From Streptomyces ambofaciens ATCC 23877 (GTDB lineage Bacteria; Actinomycetota; Actinomycetes; Streptomycetales; Streptomycetaceae): DNA of 64,000 nucleotides. The translations under genes and the position numbers were made by a program. The first letter of the stretch is position 1. Each line of letters opens with the position of its first letter. The DNA lies in the NCBI RefSeq assembly GCF_001267885.1, contig NZ_CP012382.1:5691001-5755000 (forward strand). Direction: 5' to 3'. Positions 51,019 through 60,249 of this stretch are shown piece by piece. The notes beneath the pieces are model-generated. The model did no database searches and was not told the DNA's origin. It saw nothing but the letters and a program-made list of their open reading frames with translations.

Positions 51019-51172
51019 TCCGGCGCGGGTGATCTGTCCGGAGCGGACGCCCGGGACCGTACAGTGAGGCAGAATCGACACAGGTCGTTCATACGCGGCG
51101 GCCAAAAGATCACGGTTGTCTCACACCTCAGGCACCTCCCGCACCGCACGCAGATCCGAAGGCCCAGGCCCC

Positions 51173-52876
51173 ATGCCCCCCACGCTCGCCTCGCTCGTCC
51201 ACCACTCCGCGCTCAAGCTGACCGTGCGCGCGGGGGAGGACCGCCTCGACGTGCCGGTGCGCTGGGCACACGTCAGCGAGCTCGCCGACCCCGTGCCCTA
51301 CATGGAGGGCGGGGAGCTGCTCCTGATCACCGCGCTGAAGCTGGACGCCGAGGACCCCGCGGTGATGCACCGGTACGTGAAGCGCCTGGTGGGCGCCGGC
51401 GTGGTGGGGCTCGGTTTCGCCGTCGGGGTCAACTACGACGACATCCCCGAGCCGCTGGTCGCGGCGGCCCGGAAGGAGGGGCTGCCGCTGCTGGAGGTGC
51501 CGCGCCGCACCCCGTTCCTCGCCATCAGCAAGGCCGTGTCCGCCGCGATCGCCGCCGACCAGTACCGGGCGGTCACCGCGGGCTTCGCGGCCCAGCGGGA
51601 ACTGACCCGGCAGGCCCTGACCGGCGGCCCCGAAGGGCTGCTGGCCGCACTCGCCACGCAGGTCGACGGCTGGGCGGCGCTGTACGACGCCTCGGGCGCC
51701 GTCGTCGCCGCGGCGCCCGACTGGGCGGGCCGCAGGGCCGCGCGGCTCACCGGGGACGTGCAGCGGCTGCGGGAGCGCCCCGCCCCGGCCTCCTCGGTCG
51801 TCGGCGGCGCCGGGGGCGCGGAGCACCCCGAGAACGCCGACCGGGTCGAACTCCACTCGCTCGGCACCTCCCGCCGGCCCCGCTCGGCCCTCGCCGTCGG
51901 CACCGCCGCCGCCCTCGGCACCGCCGAGCGCTACGCCGTCCACTCCGCCATCGCCCTGCTGACCCTCACCACGGAGCGCTCACGCTCCCTGCACGAGGCC
52001 GAACAGCGCATCGACGAGGCCGTGCTGCGCATGCTGCTGGCCGGCGAACCGGACCACGCGCGCACGGTCGCCGGGGACCTGTACGGCGGTCTGCTGGACG
52101 CGCCCTTCCGGATCGTCGTCGCCGAGTCGGCGTCCGCGTCCGCCGCGCGGGCGCACGCCGGCCCGCACGCGCGCGTGCCGGCCGCCCCGGCCAAGCCCTC
52201 CGCCGCCGCGCTGGCCGCCGCCGACACGGGCGGCGACCCGCTCGGCGCGCTCGCCGAGGTCGTGGAGTCGGCGGCGGCCCGGTCGGGCGAGGCGGTGCTC
52301 GTCGTCCCCGAGGGCGAGCGGCTGGTGGTGCTGGCCACGGACGGGGGCGCGGCCGTCGCCGCCTGCACCGAGTACGCCGCGGCGCTGGAGACCGCCCGCC
52401 CGGCGCCCGAGCCGAGGCCGGGCGGCGACGAGGAGGGCCTCGTCGTCGGCCTGTCGGCGCCCTCCGGGCCGATCGCCGCCTCCGCCGCGTACAAGCAGGC
52501 CGAGCAGGCCCTGTCGGTGGCCCGGCGGCGCGGACGGATCTGCGTGGAACACGAACACCTGGCGGCCGGATCGGTCCTGCCGCTCCTCGCCGACGACGCG
52601 GTACGCGCCTTCGCCGACGGCCTGCTGCGCGCCCTGCGGGACCACGACGCCACCGGCCGGGGCGACCTGGTGGCCTCCCTGCGCGCCTGGCTCTCCCGCC
52701 ACGGCCAGTGGGACGCGGCGGCGGCCGACCTCGGCGTCCACCGCCACACCCTGCGCTACCGCATGCGCCGGGTGGAGGAGATCCTCGGCCGCTCCCTGGA
52801 CGACCCGGACGTGCGGATGGAGCTCTGGCTCGCCCTGAAGGCGACGTCGACGGAGAACGGTCCGTCCGGGGGGTGA
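51173..52876 (+). CDS. PucR family transcriptional regulator
   Basis: 567-residue regulator. The N-terminal PucR domain (about 1-125: LKLTVRAGEDRLDVPVRWAH, ELLLITALKL), a central GGDEF-like/CdaR region with Ala-rich insertions, and a C-terminal HTH_30 domain (DLGVHRHTLRYRMRRVEEIL). Related proteins activate purine, GABA (GabR/CdaR-like) or proline catabolic genes. Its position between gabT and the aldehyde dehydrogenase at 53124 points to GABA/polyamine regulation. ATG at 51173 begins the conserved domain. Confidence 0.9.
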   Translation: MPPTLASLVHHSALKLTVRAGEDRLDVPVRWAHVSELADPVPYMEGGELLLITALKLDAEDPAVMHRYVKRLVGAGVVGLGFAVGVNYDDIPEPLVAAARKEGLPLLEVPRRTPFLAISKAVSAAIAADQYRAVTAGFAAQRELTRQALTGGPEGLLAALATQVDGWAALYDASGAVVAAAPDWAGRRAARLTGDVQRLRERPAPASSVVGGAGGAEHPENADRVELHSLGTSRRPRSALAVGTAAALGTAERYAVHSAIALLTLTTERSRSLHEAEQRIDEAVLRMLLAGEPDHARTVAGDLYGGLLDAPFRIVVAESASASAARAHAGPHARVPAAPAKPSAAALAAADTGGDPLGALAEVVESAAARSGEAVLVVPEGERLVVLATDGGAAVAACTEYAAALETARPAPEPRPGGDEEGLVVGLSAPSGPIAASAAYKQAEQALSVARRRGRICVEHEHLAAGSVLPLLADDAVRAFADGLLRALRDHDATGRGDLVASLRAWLSRHGQWDAAAADLGVHRHTLRYRMRRVEEILGRSLDDPDVRMELWLALKATSTENGPSGG

Positions 52877-53123
52877 GGACGGGCCCGTTGAGGGCCGAAG
52901 CGGGGACCCGAGGGCGGCGGAGCCGGAGACGGGACGGGGCGGCGGGGACGAGAACCCTCCGGCCCGCCCGGCCCACCCCCGCGTCCACCTGGCCGCGGCG
53001 TCGAACAACCCGTCCCCACCACTACACCCCGGACAAACGCCCTCCGCCGACTCCCGCCCTACCGTGGACCCCGCACCCCCGTACACGTACACAGACCCCA
53101 ACGCGGAAGGGCCGGGACTCGAG

Positions 53124-54569
53124 ATGACTTCCACCCACGCCTTCTGGCTCGCCGGCCGCCAGGCCACCGGCGAGTCCGGCTTCGACGTCACGTCCCCCTG
53201 GGACGGCAGCCAGGTGGGCACGGTGAGCCTGCCGACCGACGCCCAGGTCGAGGAGGCCGTGGCCGCCGCGTACGCCGTACGGGACGAGTTCGCCGCCACC
53301 CCCGCCCACGTCCGCGCCGCCGCCCTGGACCACGTCTCCCGGCGGCTGGTCGAGCGCACCGAGGAGATCGCCCGCCTGATCTCCGCCGAGAACGGCAAGC
53401 CGATCAAGTGGGCCCGCGGCGAGGTGGGCCGCGCGGTGTCCGTCTTCCGCTTCGCGGCCGAGGAGGCCCGCCGCTTCAACGGCGGCGAGGCACAGCGCCT
53501 GGACACCGACGCCGGCGGCCAGGGACGGCTCGCTCTCACGCGTCGTTTCCCCAAGGGCGTCGTCCTCGGCATCGCGCCGTTCAACTTCCCGCTGAACCTG
53601 TGCGCGCACAAGATCGCCCCCGCGATCGCCGCCGGCGCGCCGATCATCCTCAAGCCGGCGCCGGCCACCCCCCTGTCCGGCCTGGTCCTCGGCGAGCTGC
53701 TCGCCGAGACCGAGCTGCCGGCCGGCTCCTGGAGCATCCTGCCGGTGCCCAACGACAAGATGCCCGCCCTCGTCCAGGACGAGCGCCTGCCGGTCATCTC
53801 CTTCACCGGCTCCGAGACGGTCGGTTACGCGATCATGGACTCGGTGCCCCGCAAGCACTGCACCCTGGAGCTGGGCGGCAACGGCGCGGCCGTCGTCCTC
53901 GGCGACTGGGCGAGCGACGAGGACCTGGACCGGGCCGCGGCCCGCATCGCGACCTTCTCCAACTACCAGGGCGGCCAGTCCTGCATCTCGGTGCAGCGCG
54001 TGATCGCCGACGCCGCCGTCTACGACCGCCTGCTGCCGCGCATCGTCGCCGCCGTCGAGGCCCAGGTCACCGGAGACCCGAACGACGACGCGACGGACGT
54101 CGGCCCGCTGGTCAGCGAGGCCGCCGCCGAGCGCGTGGAGTCCTGGGTCGACGAGGCCGTCGCCGCGGGCGCCACCCTGCACACCGGCGGCAAGCGCGAC
54201 GGCGCCTCCTACGCGCCGACCGTCCTCACCGACCTCCCGGCCGGCACCACCCTCGCCTGCGAGGAGGTCTTCGGACCCGTCCTCAGCGTGCAGAAGGTGA
54301 ACGGCGAGGCCGAGGCGTTCGAGGCGGTCAACGACTCGAAGTACGGCCTCCAGGCGGGTGTCTTCACCCACGACCTCCAGGCCGCCTTCCGCGCCCACCG
54401 CGCCCTGGAGGTCGGCGGCGTCGTCATCGGCGACGTGCCGTCCTACCGCGCGGACCAGATGCCGTACGGCGGCGCCAAGCAGTCCGGCGTGGGCCGCGAG
54501 GGCGTGCGGTTCGCGATGGACGACTACACCTACGAGCGGGTGCTGGTCCTGACGGGCCTCGCCCTCTGA
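53124..54569 (+). CDS. Aldehyde dehydrogenase, possible succinate-semialdehyde dehydrogenase
   Basis: 481-residue aldehyde dehydrogenase. Catalytic Cys287 (GGQSCISVQR), Glu249 (LELGGNGAA) and the cofactor segment PFNFPLNL are present. By context with gabT and pucR it would oxidise succinate semialdehyde to succinate, but the Cys neighbourhood QSC differs from the GQDC/GQVC of the classical GabD, so a different aldehyde cannot be excluded. ATG at 53124 follows a ggaaggg site; 20 in-frame upstream codons are not conserved. A terminator follows. Confidence 0.85.
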   Translation: MTSTHAFWLAGRQATGESGFDVTSPWDGSQVGTVSLPTDAQVEEAVAAAYAVRDEFAATPAHVRAAALDHVSRRLVERTEEIARLISAENGKPIKWARGEVGRAVSVFRFAAEEARRFNGGEAQRLDTDAGGQGRLALTRRFPKGVVLGIAPFNFPLNLCAHKIAPAIAAGAPIILKPAPATPLSGLVLGELLAETELPAGSWSILPVPNDKMPALVQDERLPVISFTGSETVGYAIMDSVPRKHCTLELGGNGAAVVLGDWASDEDLDRAAARIATFSNYQGGQSCISVQRVIADAAVYDRLLPRIVAAVEAQVTGDPNDDATDVGPLVSEAAAERVESWVDEAVAAGATLHTGGKRDGASYAPTVLTDLPAGTTLACEEVFGPVLSVQKVNGEAEAFEAVNDSKYGLQAGVFTHDLQAAFRAHRALEVGGVVIGDVPSYRADQMPYGGAKQSGVGREGVRFAMDDYTYERVLVLTGLAL

Positions 54570-54588
54570 CCCACCCCGAGAAGGCCGA

Positions 54589-54621
54589 CGGCCCGAGCCC
54601 ACTGTGCGGGGGCTCGGGCCG
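54589..54621 (+). terminator. Terminator after the aldehyde dehydrogenase
   Basis: A perfect 12-bp stem CGGCCCGAGCCC (54589-54600 with 54610-54621) and 9-nt loop, 20 nt after the stop. Confidence 0.8.
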
Positions 54622-54775
54622 CCGTCCGTCCGCCGTCGGCCCCGCCGCGGTACCCGAGTTCGTCCCGTCTCCGCGTGGTGCGGACGGAGTCCGTCCGCCG
54701 CCGTACCCGACCGCGTCTCACCCCCCCGCGCGGCGAGGACGGCGCCTCCTGGGCGAGCAGCAGGCCCCTCGGCGT

Positions 54776-55030
54776 CTCCCAGGAGTGGGCCCAGGACCAC
54801 TCCGCACGCACCCGGTGGCGGCCCCTCGCGCCCATCTCGCGGGCGAGCGCGGGGTTCAGGAGGAGCCGGGTCAGCCGGTCCGCGGTCGCCGCCACCGAGC
54901 GGCCGTCGACGACATGGCCCGTCTCGCCTTCGAGCACGGCGTCCGGGGCGCCGCCCGAGTCCGCCACCAGCACCGGCAGTCCGGACGCGGCGGCCTCCCG
55001 GCAGACGATGCCCAGGCCTGCATACGTACC
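54776..55030 (-). pseudogene. Remnant of a family 4 glycosyltransferase
   Basis: On the minus strand about 85 codons read as the C-terminal nucleotide-sugar-binding part of a GT4 enzyme (PimB-like): GLGIVCREAAASGLPVLVAD, then SGGAPDAVLEGETGHVVDGR, ending near AEWSWAHSWE. The rest of the gene is absent: upstream residues (55031-55090) are unrelated and no start with a binding site is near, while downstream the frame runs into Arg-rich sequence. A full enzyme would be about 380 residues. It is probably a decayed gene in the gap between two operons. Confidence 0.75.
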
Positions 55031-55175
55031 GACGGGCCACGGACGCGGCGGTTCGCGAAACCGGAACTGCGCGACCGGGCAGGCCGTCATCGTGGCCTAC
55101 GAGACGGGCCTGGTCCGGGCGGGCGGGGACGGATCGCGCCCCTGAGGGTGGGGCCCCGTGGCGGACCCCCGGGTG

Positions 55176-55223
55176 ACGAGACGGGGCCGGGCAGCGGCGG
55201 CCACCGCCGCCCGGCCCCCTCGT
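55176..55223. terminator. Strong hairpin after the GH3 gene
   Basis: Composite stem: ACGAG (55176-55180) with CTCGT (55219-55223), GGGGCCGGG with CCCGGCCCC, and an apical CGGCGG/CCGCCG, starting 20 nt beyond the GH3 stop on the minus strand. Confidence 0.75.
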
Positions 55224-55242
55224 GCCGGCTTCCTCCGGACCC

Positions 55243-58143
55243 TCAGCCGGAGAAGCCGACGTGCGCGAGCCGCAGAGAGCCGCGCAGCCTGATGCGGAGG
55301 TCGTGCACGCCCTCGGCGGCCAGCGCGGCGCGCAGCTCCCCGTAGGCGTACGGTCCCGGGGCGGGCGCGTCCGGCGACAGCACCACCGGCGCCGCGCCGC
55401 CGTCGAGGGCGATCTCCACGGAGCCCTCGCCCGCCACGCTCACGGTCACCCCGGTGACCCCGGCGCCGAAGTCGCAGTCCCGGTACAGCAGTTCGCCCGT
55501 GCGCCCGGCCACGGGCGTCACCGCGTCACCCGCGGTCCTCGTCAGGTCGACGATCTCCGTGCCGCTCTGCTCGTCGAAGGCGACCGCCTCCAGCCCCCGT
55601 TCGCGCACCGGTCGCGGCGCCGCGGGCTCGCCGTCCAGGGGCACGGTCGCCGACAGGCGGACATCCTCGCAGGAGGCGCCCACCAGCAGGGCGTACGGTC
55701 CCGGCTCCAGCCGCCACCGGTCGTGCGCCACGTCCCAGAACGCGAGCGCGGACGACGGGACGTCGAAGGACACGTCCGCCGTGGCGCCCGGGGCGAGGGT
55801 GAGCCGGCGGTGGGCCAGCAGCTCGCGGCGCGGACGGGGGACCGACGGGGCCTCCGCACGCACGTAGAGCTGGGCCACCTCGTCAGCGGTGACGTCCCCG
55901 GTGTTGGTGACGGTGAAGGACACGGACACGGTCCCGGCCTCCGCCCGGGCCGACAGGTCCGCGTAGGCGAAGGAGGCGTACGACAGGCCGTGCCCGAAGG
56001 GGAACAGCGGGGTGCCCTCGAAGTACAGGTAGGTCTGGCGGCTGCCGATCACGTCGTAGTCGAGGAGACCGGGCAGGTCGGCGTCGTCCGCGTACCAGGT
56101 CTGAGGCAGCCGGCCGGCGGGGGACACGTCCCCGGCGAGGACCCGGGCCAGCGCGGTGCCGGCCGCCTGGCCGCCGTGCGCGGTCCACAGCACCGCGGGG
56201 AGCGCCTGGGCGTCGACCGCGTACGGGTAGGCGGACGTCAGCGCCAGCACCGTGGCCGGATTGGCGGCGCGGGCCGCGCGCAGCAGCCGCTCCTGGTGGG
56301 CGGGCAGGCGCAGCGTCGTACGATCCTCGGTCTCCCGGCCGTTGATGTGCGGGTCGTTGCCCGCCACCACCACGACCACGTCCGCCTGAGCCGCGGCCCG
56401 CGCCACCGCGTCCTCGCCGCGCTCGGTGACGACCAGCTCGAAGACCTCCGGGGCGTCGCCGGCCGAGGAGGCGTCCGGGGAGGCGTCCGAGGAGGCGTCC
56501 GGGGCGGCAACCTTCACGCCGTCGGCGGCGACACGGACGTGACCACCCGTTCCCGTGTGCCGCAGGAGGTGCCCGTCCCCGTGGGGTTCCAGACGGAAGG
56601 TCTCCTGCACGATCCAGCCGCCGGGCTGGTCGGCGGAGGCACGCACGAAGCCGTCCTCCGCGACGGACAGGTACCGGCCGTCGGGGGCGCGCAGGGTGAG
56701 CAGGCCCTCCCCCCAGTCCACGAGGGCGAGTTCGGTGCCGGTGGCGTCGGTGGTCAGCGGCGGCAGATCGGTGCGGCCGGCCAGCAGGGCCGGATCGAGC
56801 GCGCCCTCGGCGCCGGCCGCCCGGTCCGGTGCCCCGTCCGACGGGAGGACGTGCAGGAACGTACCGTCGGCGGTCCTCAGCCGGACCCGGTCCACCCCTT
56901 CCGCGAAGCTCACGCGTTCGGCGCCGAACCGCTCGTACAGGCCCTCCAGCGGGGTGGAGCGGTGGATGAGCGTGCCGCTGTACCAGTCGAGCTTGCACTC
57001 GTCGGCGAGCAGGCCGACGACGGCGACGCGGGTGTCGGGGGCCAGCGGCAGCACACCGTCGTTCTTCAGCAGGACGACGGCCTGCTCCGCCGCCTCCTGC
57101 GCGAGCGCCCGGTGCTCCGGCGTGTCGAAGGCCGCCGCGACGTCCTCGGCGGTGGTGACGGCGTGCGGGTCCTGCCCCGGGTCGAACTCGCCGAGCCGGA
57201 ACCGGACGGACAGCTGCCGGCGCACGGCCGCGTCCACGTCGTCCTCGGTCACCAGGCCCCGCTCCAGGGCGCCGCGGACCCGCGCGACGATCTTCGAGGA
57301 GTCCGTGCCGTGGTCGGTGAAGCTGTCCACCCCGGCCCGCAGCGCGGCGGCGGTCGCCTCCTCGTGGGTGGCGAAGTAGTGCTCGGAGTCCACCAGGTTG
57401 GAGGGGGCGCCCGCGTCCGAGCAGACCAGGAGATCGTCCCGGGTCCAGGCGCGCAGGTGCCGGCCGAGGTACGGGGAGACGTGGTTGGGGCGGCCGTTGA
57501 CCAGGTTGTAGGCCGGCATCACCCCGGCCACCGCGCCCGCCTCGACCGTCTCGCGGAAGGCGCGCAGGTCGTACTCGTTGAGGACGCGCGGGCGGACGGA
57601 CGCCGAGGACGTGTCCCGGTCGGTCTCGTTGTTGTGCGCGAGCCAGTGCTTGAGGACGGGTGCCGTGCGCCAGTACGTCGGATGTCCGCCGCGCAGGCCG
57701 CGGGTGTAGGCGGTGGCGATGGCGGAGGTGAGCTTCGGGTCCTCGGAGTAGCCCTCCTCGTTGCGGCCCCACAGGGGGTGGCGCAGCAGGTTGACCGTCG
57801 GGGACCAGACGTTGAGGCCGACGCGCTCGTCGCGGGCGCGCATCGCCCTGGCCTCCCTGGACACCGCCTCGCCGACCCGGCGCACCAGATCCTCGTTCCA
57901 GGTCGCGCCGAGGCCCACGGCCTGCGGGAACACGGTCGCCGGCCCCATCCAGGCGACGCCGTGCAGGGCCTCCTGGCCGGTGCGGAAGGCGGCGACGCCG
58001 AGCCGTTCGACGGCGGGCGCGAACTGGTGCAGGAACGCGGTCTTCTCGTCGAGCGTGAGCCGCGACAGCAGGTCGTCGACGCGCTTCGGGAACGACAGGC
58101 GCGGATCACGGAACGGAGGCGCGGGTGGCGTGGATGCGGTCAC
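55243..58143 (-). CDS. GH3 glycosidase with inserted beta-trefoil-like domain
   Basis: 966-residue glycoside hydrolase family 3 enzyme, no signal peptide, so probably intracellular. The N-terminal barrel has KHWLAHNN (Lys165-His166) and the nucleophile Asp243 in VCSDAGAPSN. The second GH3 domain is interrupted at about 415-565 by a fascin/beta-trefoil-like insert (repeats such as DGTFLHVLPSDG and DGRYLSVAEDGFVRA) ending in an Asp/Ser-rich linker; PA14 is the usual insert here. A FnIII-like domain and a lectin-like C-terminus follow. Divergent from a sugar importer and GH42 gene, with a LacI-type operator 37 bp upstream. Beta-glucosidase or beta-xylosidase activity is possible. Confidence 0.9.
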   Translation of the reverse strand: MTASTPPAPPFRDPRLSFPKRVDDLLSRLTLDEKTAFLHQFAPAVERLGVAAFRTGQEALHGVAWMGPATVFPQAVGLGATWNEDLVRRVGEAVSREARAMRARDERVGLNVWSPTVNLLRHPLWGRNEEGYSEDPKLTSAIATAYTRGLRGGHPTYWRTAPVLKHWLAHNNETDRDTSSASVRPRVLNEYDLRAFRETVEAGAVAGVMPAYNLVNGRPNHVSPYLGRHLRAWTRDDLLVCSDAGAPSNLVDSEHYFATHEEATAAALRAGVDSFTDHGTDSSKIVARVRGALERGLVTEDDVDAAVRRQLSVRFRLGEFDPGQDPHAVTTAEDVAAAFDTPEHRALAQEAAEQAVVLLKNDGVLPLAPDTRVAVVGLLADECKLDWYSGTLIHRSTPLEGLYERFGAERVSFAEGVDRVRLRTADGTFLHVLPSDGAPDRAAGAEGALDPALLAGRTDLPPLTTDATGTELALVDWGEGLLTLRAPDGRYLSVAEDGFVRASADQPGGWIVQETFRLEPHGDGHLLRHTGTGGHVRVAADGVKVAAPDASSDASPDASSAGDAPEVFELVVTERGEDAVARAAAQADVVVVVAGNDPHINGRETEDRTTLRLPAHQERLLRAARAANPATVLALTSAYPYAVDAQALPAVLWTAHGGQAAGTALARVLAGDVSPAGRLPQTWYADDADLPGLLDYDVIGSRQTYLYFEGTPLFPFGHGLSYASFAYADLSARAEAGTVSVSFTVTNTGDVTADEVAQLYVRAEAPSVPRPRRELLAHRRLTLAPGATADVSFDVPSSALAFWDVAHDRWRLEPGPYALLVGASCEDVRLSATVPLDGEPAAPRPVRERGLEAVAFDEQSGTEIVDLTRTAGDAVTPVAGRTGELLYRDCDFGAGVTGVTVSVAGEGSVEIALDGGAAPVVLSPDAPAPGPYAYGELRAALAAEGVHDLRIRLRGSLRLAHVGFSG

Positions 58144-58179
58144 GTGGGGATCCCTTTGCGGTGGAGCGGCCGGACGCTT

Positions 58180-58193
58180 TCGAAGCGCTTCGA
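58180..58193 (-). promoter_or_regulatory. LacI-type operator, GH3-proximal
   Basis: Perfect palindrome TCGAAGCGCTTCGA, 37 bp upstream of the GH3 start. On the minus strand it reads CATCGAAGCGCTTCGA, the same as the other copy on the plus strand. The rest of the 391-bp gap (58144-58534) shows no gene. Confidence 0.75.
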
Positions 58194-58370
58194 TGCTCAG
58201 TCGTCGCGGGGTCGGGTGTCAAGACACTTCCGCGCACCGCCTCCGACTTCTCGCCGCAACCTGGGTGACACATGAGGCGGTTCGGCCGGTCTCGTCCCGC
58301 ACGCACCTCCGAGGAATTCCGGCATCGACTCTTGTGCACCCTCAGGCGTTCACTTAACCTCGCTGCAACA

Positions 58371-58384
58371 TCGAAGCGCTTCGA
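58371..58384 (+). promoter_or_regulatory. LacI-type operator, importer-proximal
   Basis: Second perfect copy of TCGAAGCGCTTCGA, preceded by CA as in the first copy, 151 bp upstream of the binding-protein start. A central CG flanked by an A-G-C/G-C-T half-site is typical of LacI/CebR-family operators. No LacI gene is in the window. Confidence 0.75.
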
Positions 58385-58534
58385 CGCCGGGGCTCGCATT
58401 CCCGCACGTGCCGTGAGGTGCGACGGAGACCGGGCACACCTCCGACGACCGCTTCAGCTCAGCCAGTTCCACTCGAGACACCGCAGCCGACGGCCACCGC
58501 CGGGTGTCCTGGTGCGCCACGAAGGGTTGACGCA

Positions 58535-60220
58535 ATGACGCCGAACGCCGCCTCCGGCCCCAGCCGGAGAAAGTTCCTCGCCTCCACGGCGGTCGCCACC
58601 GCAGCGGTGGCCGGAGGCATGCCGCTGCTCTCCGCCTGCGGCGGGTCCGACGGCGGCTCGCGCGACGGCACCACGTCCGCCAAGGACGCGAAGAAGCTGC
58701 TGCCGGCGTACGTGGCCAGCAACGTGGTCGCTCCCGACATCCCGAGCAAGAACGGTTCCGCGGTCGGTTTCACCAGCAAGCTGGACCTCGCGGACCTGAA
58801 GACCTCGGTGCCCGAGAAGCTCGGCAAGGGCGGCCGGGTCACCGTCATGTCGCCGTTCTGGGGGTCCCCGCCGAAGGACGGCAACGCCTACTACAAGGCG
58901 ATGAACGACCTCATCGGCGTCGACGTGACCTGGCAGAACCAGGACGGCAACACCTACGACCAGAAACTCGGCGCGGTGCTCGCCTCCAGCGAGGTGCCCG
59001 ACGTGGTGGTCGTGCCCGGCTGGAACATGACCGGCAAGATACCCAGCGCCATCATCGGCAAGTTCGCCGACCTCGGCCCGTACCTCTCCGGTGACGCGGT
59101 CAAGGACTTCCCCAACCTCGCGGCGATCCCCACCGACGCCTGGCAGCGGTGCATCTTCGGCGGCAAGCTGCGCGGCCTGCCGATGCCATCCTCGTACGTG
59201 CCCAACAACGTGCCCCTCTACCGCCAGGACATCTTCGAGAAGGAGGGGTACGAAGTCCCCACCTCCGCCGACGAGTTCCTGGCGCTGGCCAAGGAGGCCA
59301 CCAACGCCAGGGCCAGGCGCTGGGCCTGCCTGGACATGAAGTGGACCGCCTTCTACTCCTTCGGTGTGCTCTCCGGAGAGGAGAAGTCGCTCGGCTGGAA
59401 CGAGGTCGACGGCAAGCTGGTCTACCGCATCGAGACCGACGAGTACCTCGAGGCGCTGGAGTGGACCCGCAAGCTGTTCGCCGCCGGCGTCGTCCACCCG
59501 GACGCCGAACTGGGCAAGAGCAGCGCCCAGGACCCCGGGCCCAAGTTCGCCGCCGGCGAGTTCCTCGTCTACAACCAGGACATCTCGCAGTGGTGGAGCC
59601 GTACCGCCGAACAGGCCGCGCAGAACCCCGAGTTCAAGATCTGGGGCATGGACATCTTCGGCCACGACGGCGGCGCTCCGACGCTGTGGGCCAAGAACCC
59701 GGCGAGCATCTTCGCCTTCGTCAACAAGAAGGCGTCGGAGTCGGTGATCCGTGACGTGCTGGCCGTCGCCAACGTCACCGCGGCGCCGTACGGCACCAAG
59801 GAGTACATGGCGACCAACTACGGCGTGGAGGGCACCCACTACACGGTCAAGGACGGCGTCCCCACCAAGACCGACCAGGGCAACATCGACGTGATGAACG
59901 CCTACGTGATGATCGCGAGCCCCGCCGCGACCATGGCCCACCCCGACTACCCCGAGGTCGGCAAGGGCCAGGTCGAGTGGCAGCAGCGGATGGGCGCCTT
60001 CACCAGGAAGTCCGCGTTCTACGGCATGCAGATCACCGAGCCCGCCCGCTACACCAACCTCTCCAACGACTTCGAGCAGCTCGAGGACGACTTCGTCCGC
60101 GGCCGCAAGAAGATGAGCGACGTCCAGCAGGCCGTCTCCGAGTGGCGCAGCAAGGGCGGCGACAAGCTCCGCGACTGGTACCAGAAGCTGCTCGACGAGA
60201 ACGGCTCGGCGGCGAGCTGA
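58535..60220 (+). CDS. Sugar ABC transporter substrate-binding lipoprotein (LplA-like)
   Basis: 561-residue family 1 binding protein with a twin-arginine signal (SRRKFLASTAVATAA) and lipobox LLSAC. Its size and sequence (WQNQDGNTYDQKL; FGHDGGAPTLWAKNP) match the LplA group that partners LplB/YtcP permeases in oligosaccharide import. No ATPase is encoded here; such systems usually share the MsiK ATPase in Streptomyces. ATG at 58535 with a gaaggg site. The GH42 and GH3 neighbours suggest a plant-derived galacto- or gluco-oligosaccharide. Confidence 0.9.
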   Translation: MTPNAASGPSRRKFLASTAVATAAVAGGMPLLSACGGSDGGSRDGTTSAKDAKKLLPAYVASNVVAPDIPSKNGSAVGFTSKLDLADLKTSVPEKLGKGGRVTVMSPFWGSPPKDGNAYYKAMNDLIGVDVTWQNQDGNTYDQKLGAVLASSEVPDVVVVPGWNMTGKIPSAIIGKFADLGPYLSGDAVKDFPNLAAIPTDAWQRCIFGGKLRGLPMPSSYVPNNVPLYRQDIFEKEGYEVPTSADEFLALAKEATNARARRWACLDMKWTAFYSFGVLSGEEKSLGWNEVDGKLVYRIETDEYLEALEWTRKLFAAGVVHPDAELGKSSAQDPGPKFAAGEFLVYNQDISQWWSRTAEQAAQNPEFKIWGMDIFGHDGGAPTLWAKNPASIFAFVNKKASESVIRDVLAVANVTAAPYGTKEYMATNYGVEGTHYTVKDGVPTKTDQGNIDVMNAYVMIASPAATMAHPDYPEVGKGQVEWQQRMGAFTRKSAFYGMQITEPARYTNLSNDFEQLEDDFVRGRKKMSDVQQAVSEWRSKGGDKLRDWYQKLLDENGSAAS

Positions 60221-60249
60221 CCGGCGCGGACGAGGCGAGGAGAACGGCC

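Noticed and set aside
55222..58275. A 1017-codon plus-strand frame opposite the GH3 gene
   Set aside because: Composition (Val/Gly/Arg/His-rich, no domain) is typical of the antisense of a high-GC gene; GH3 motifs on the minus strand are decisive.
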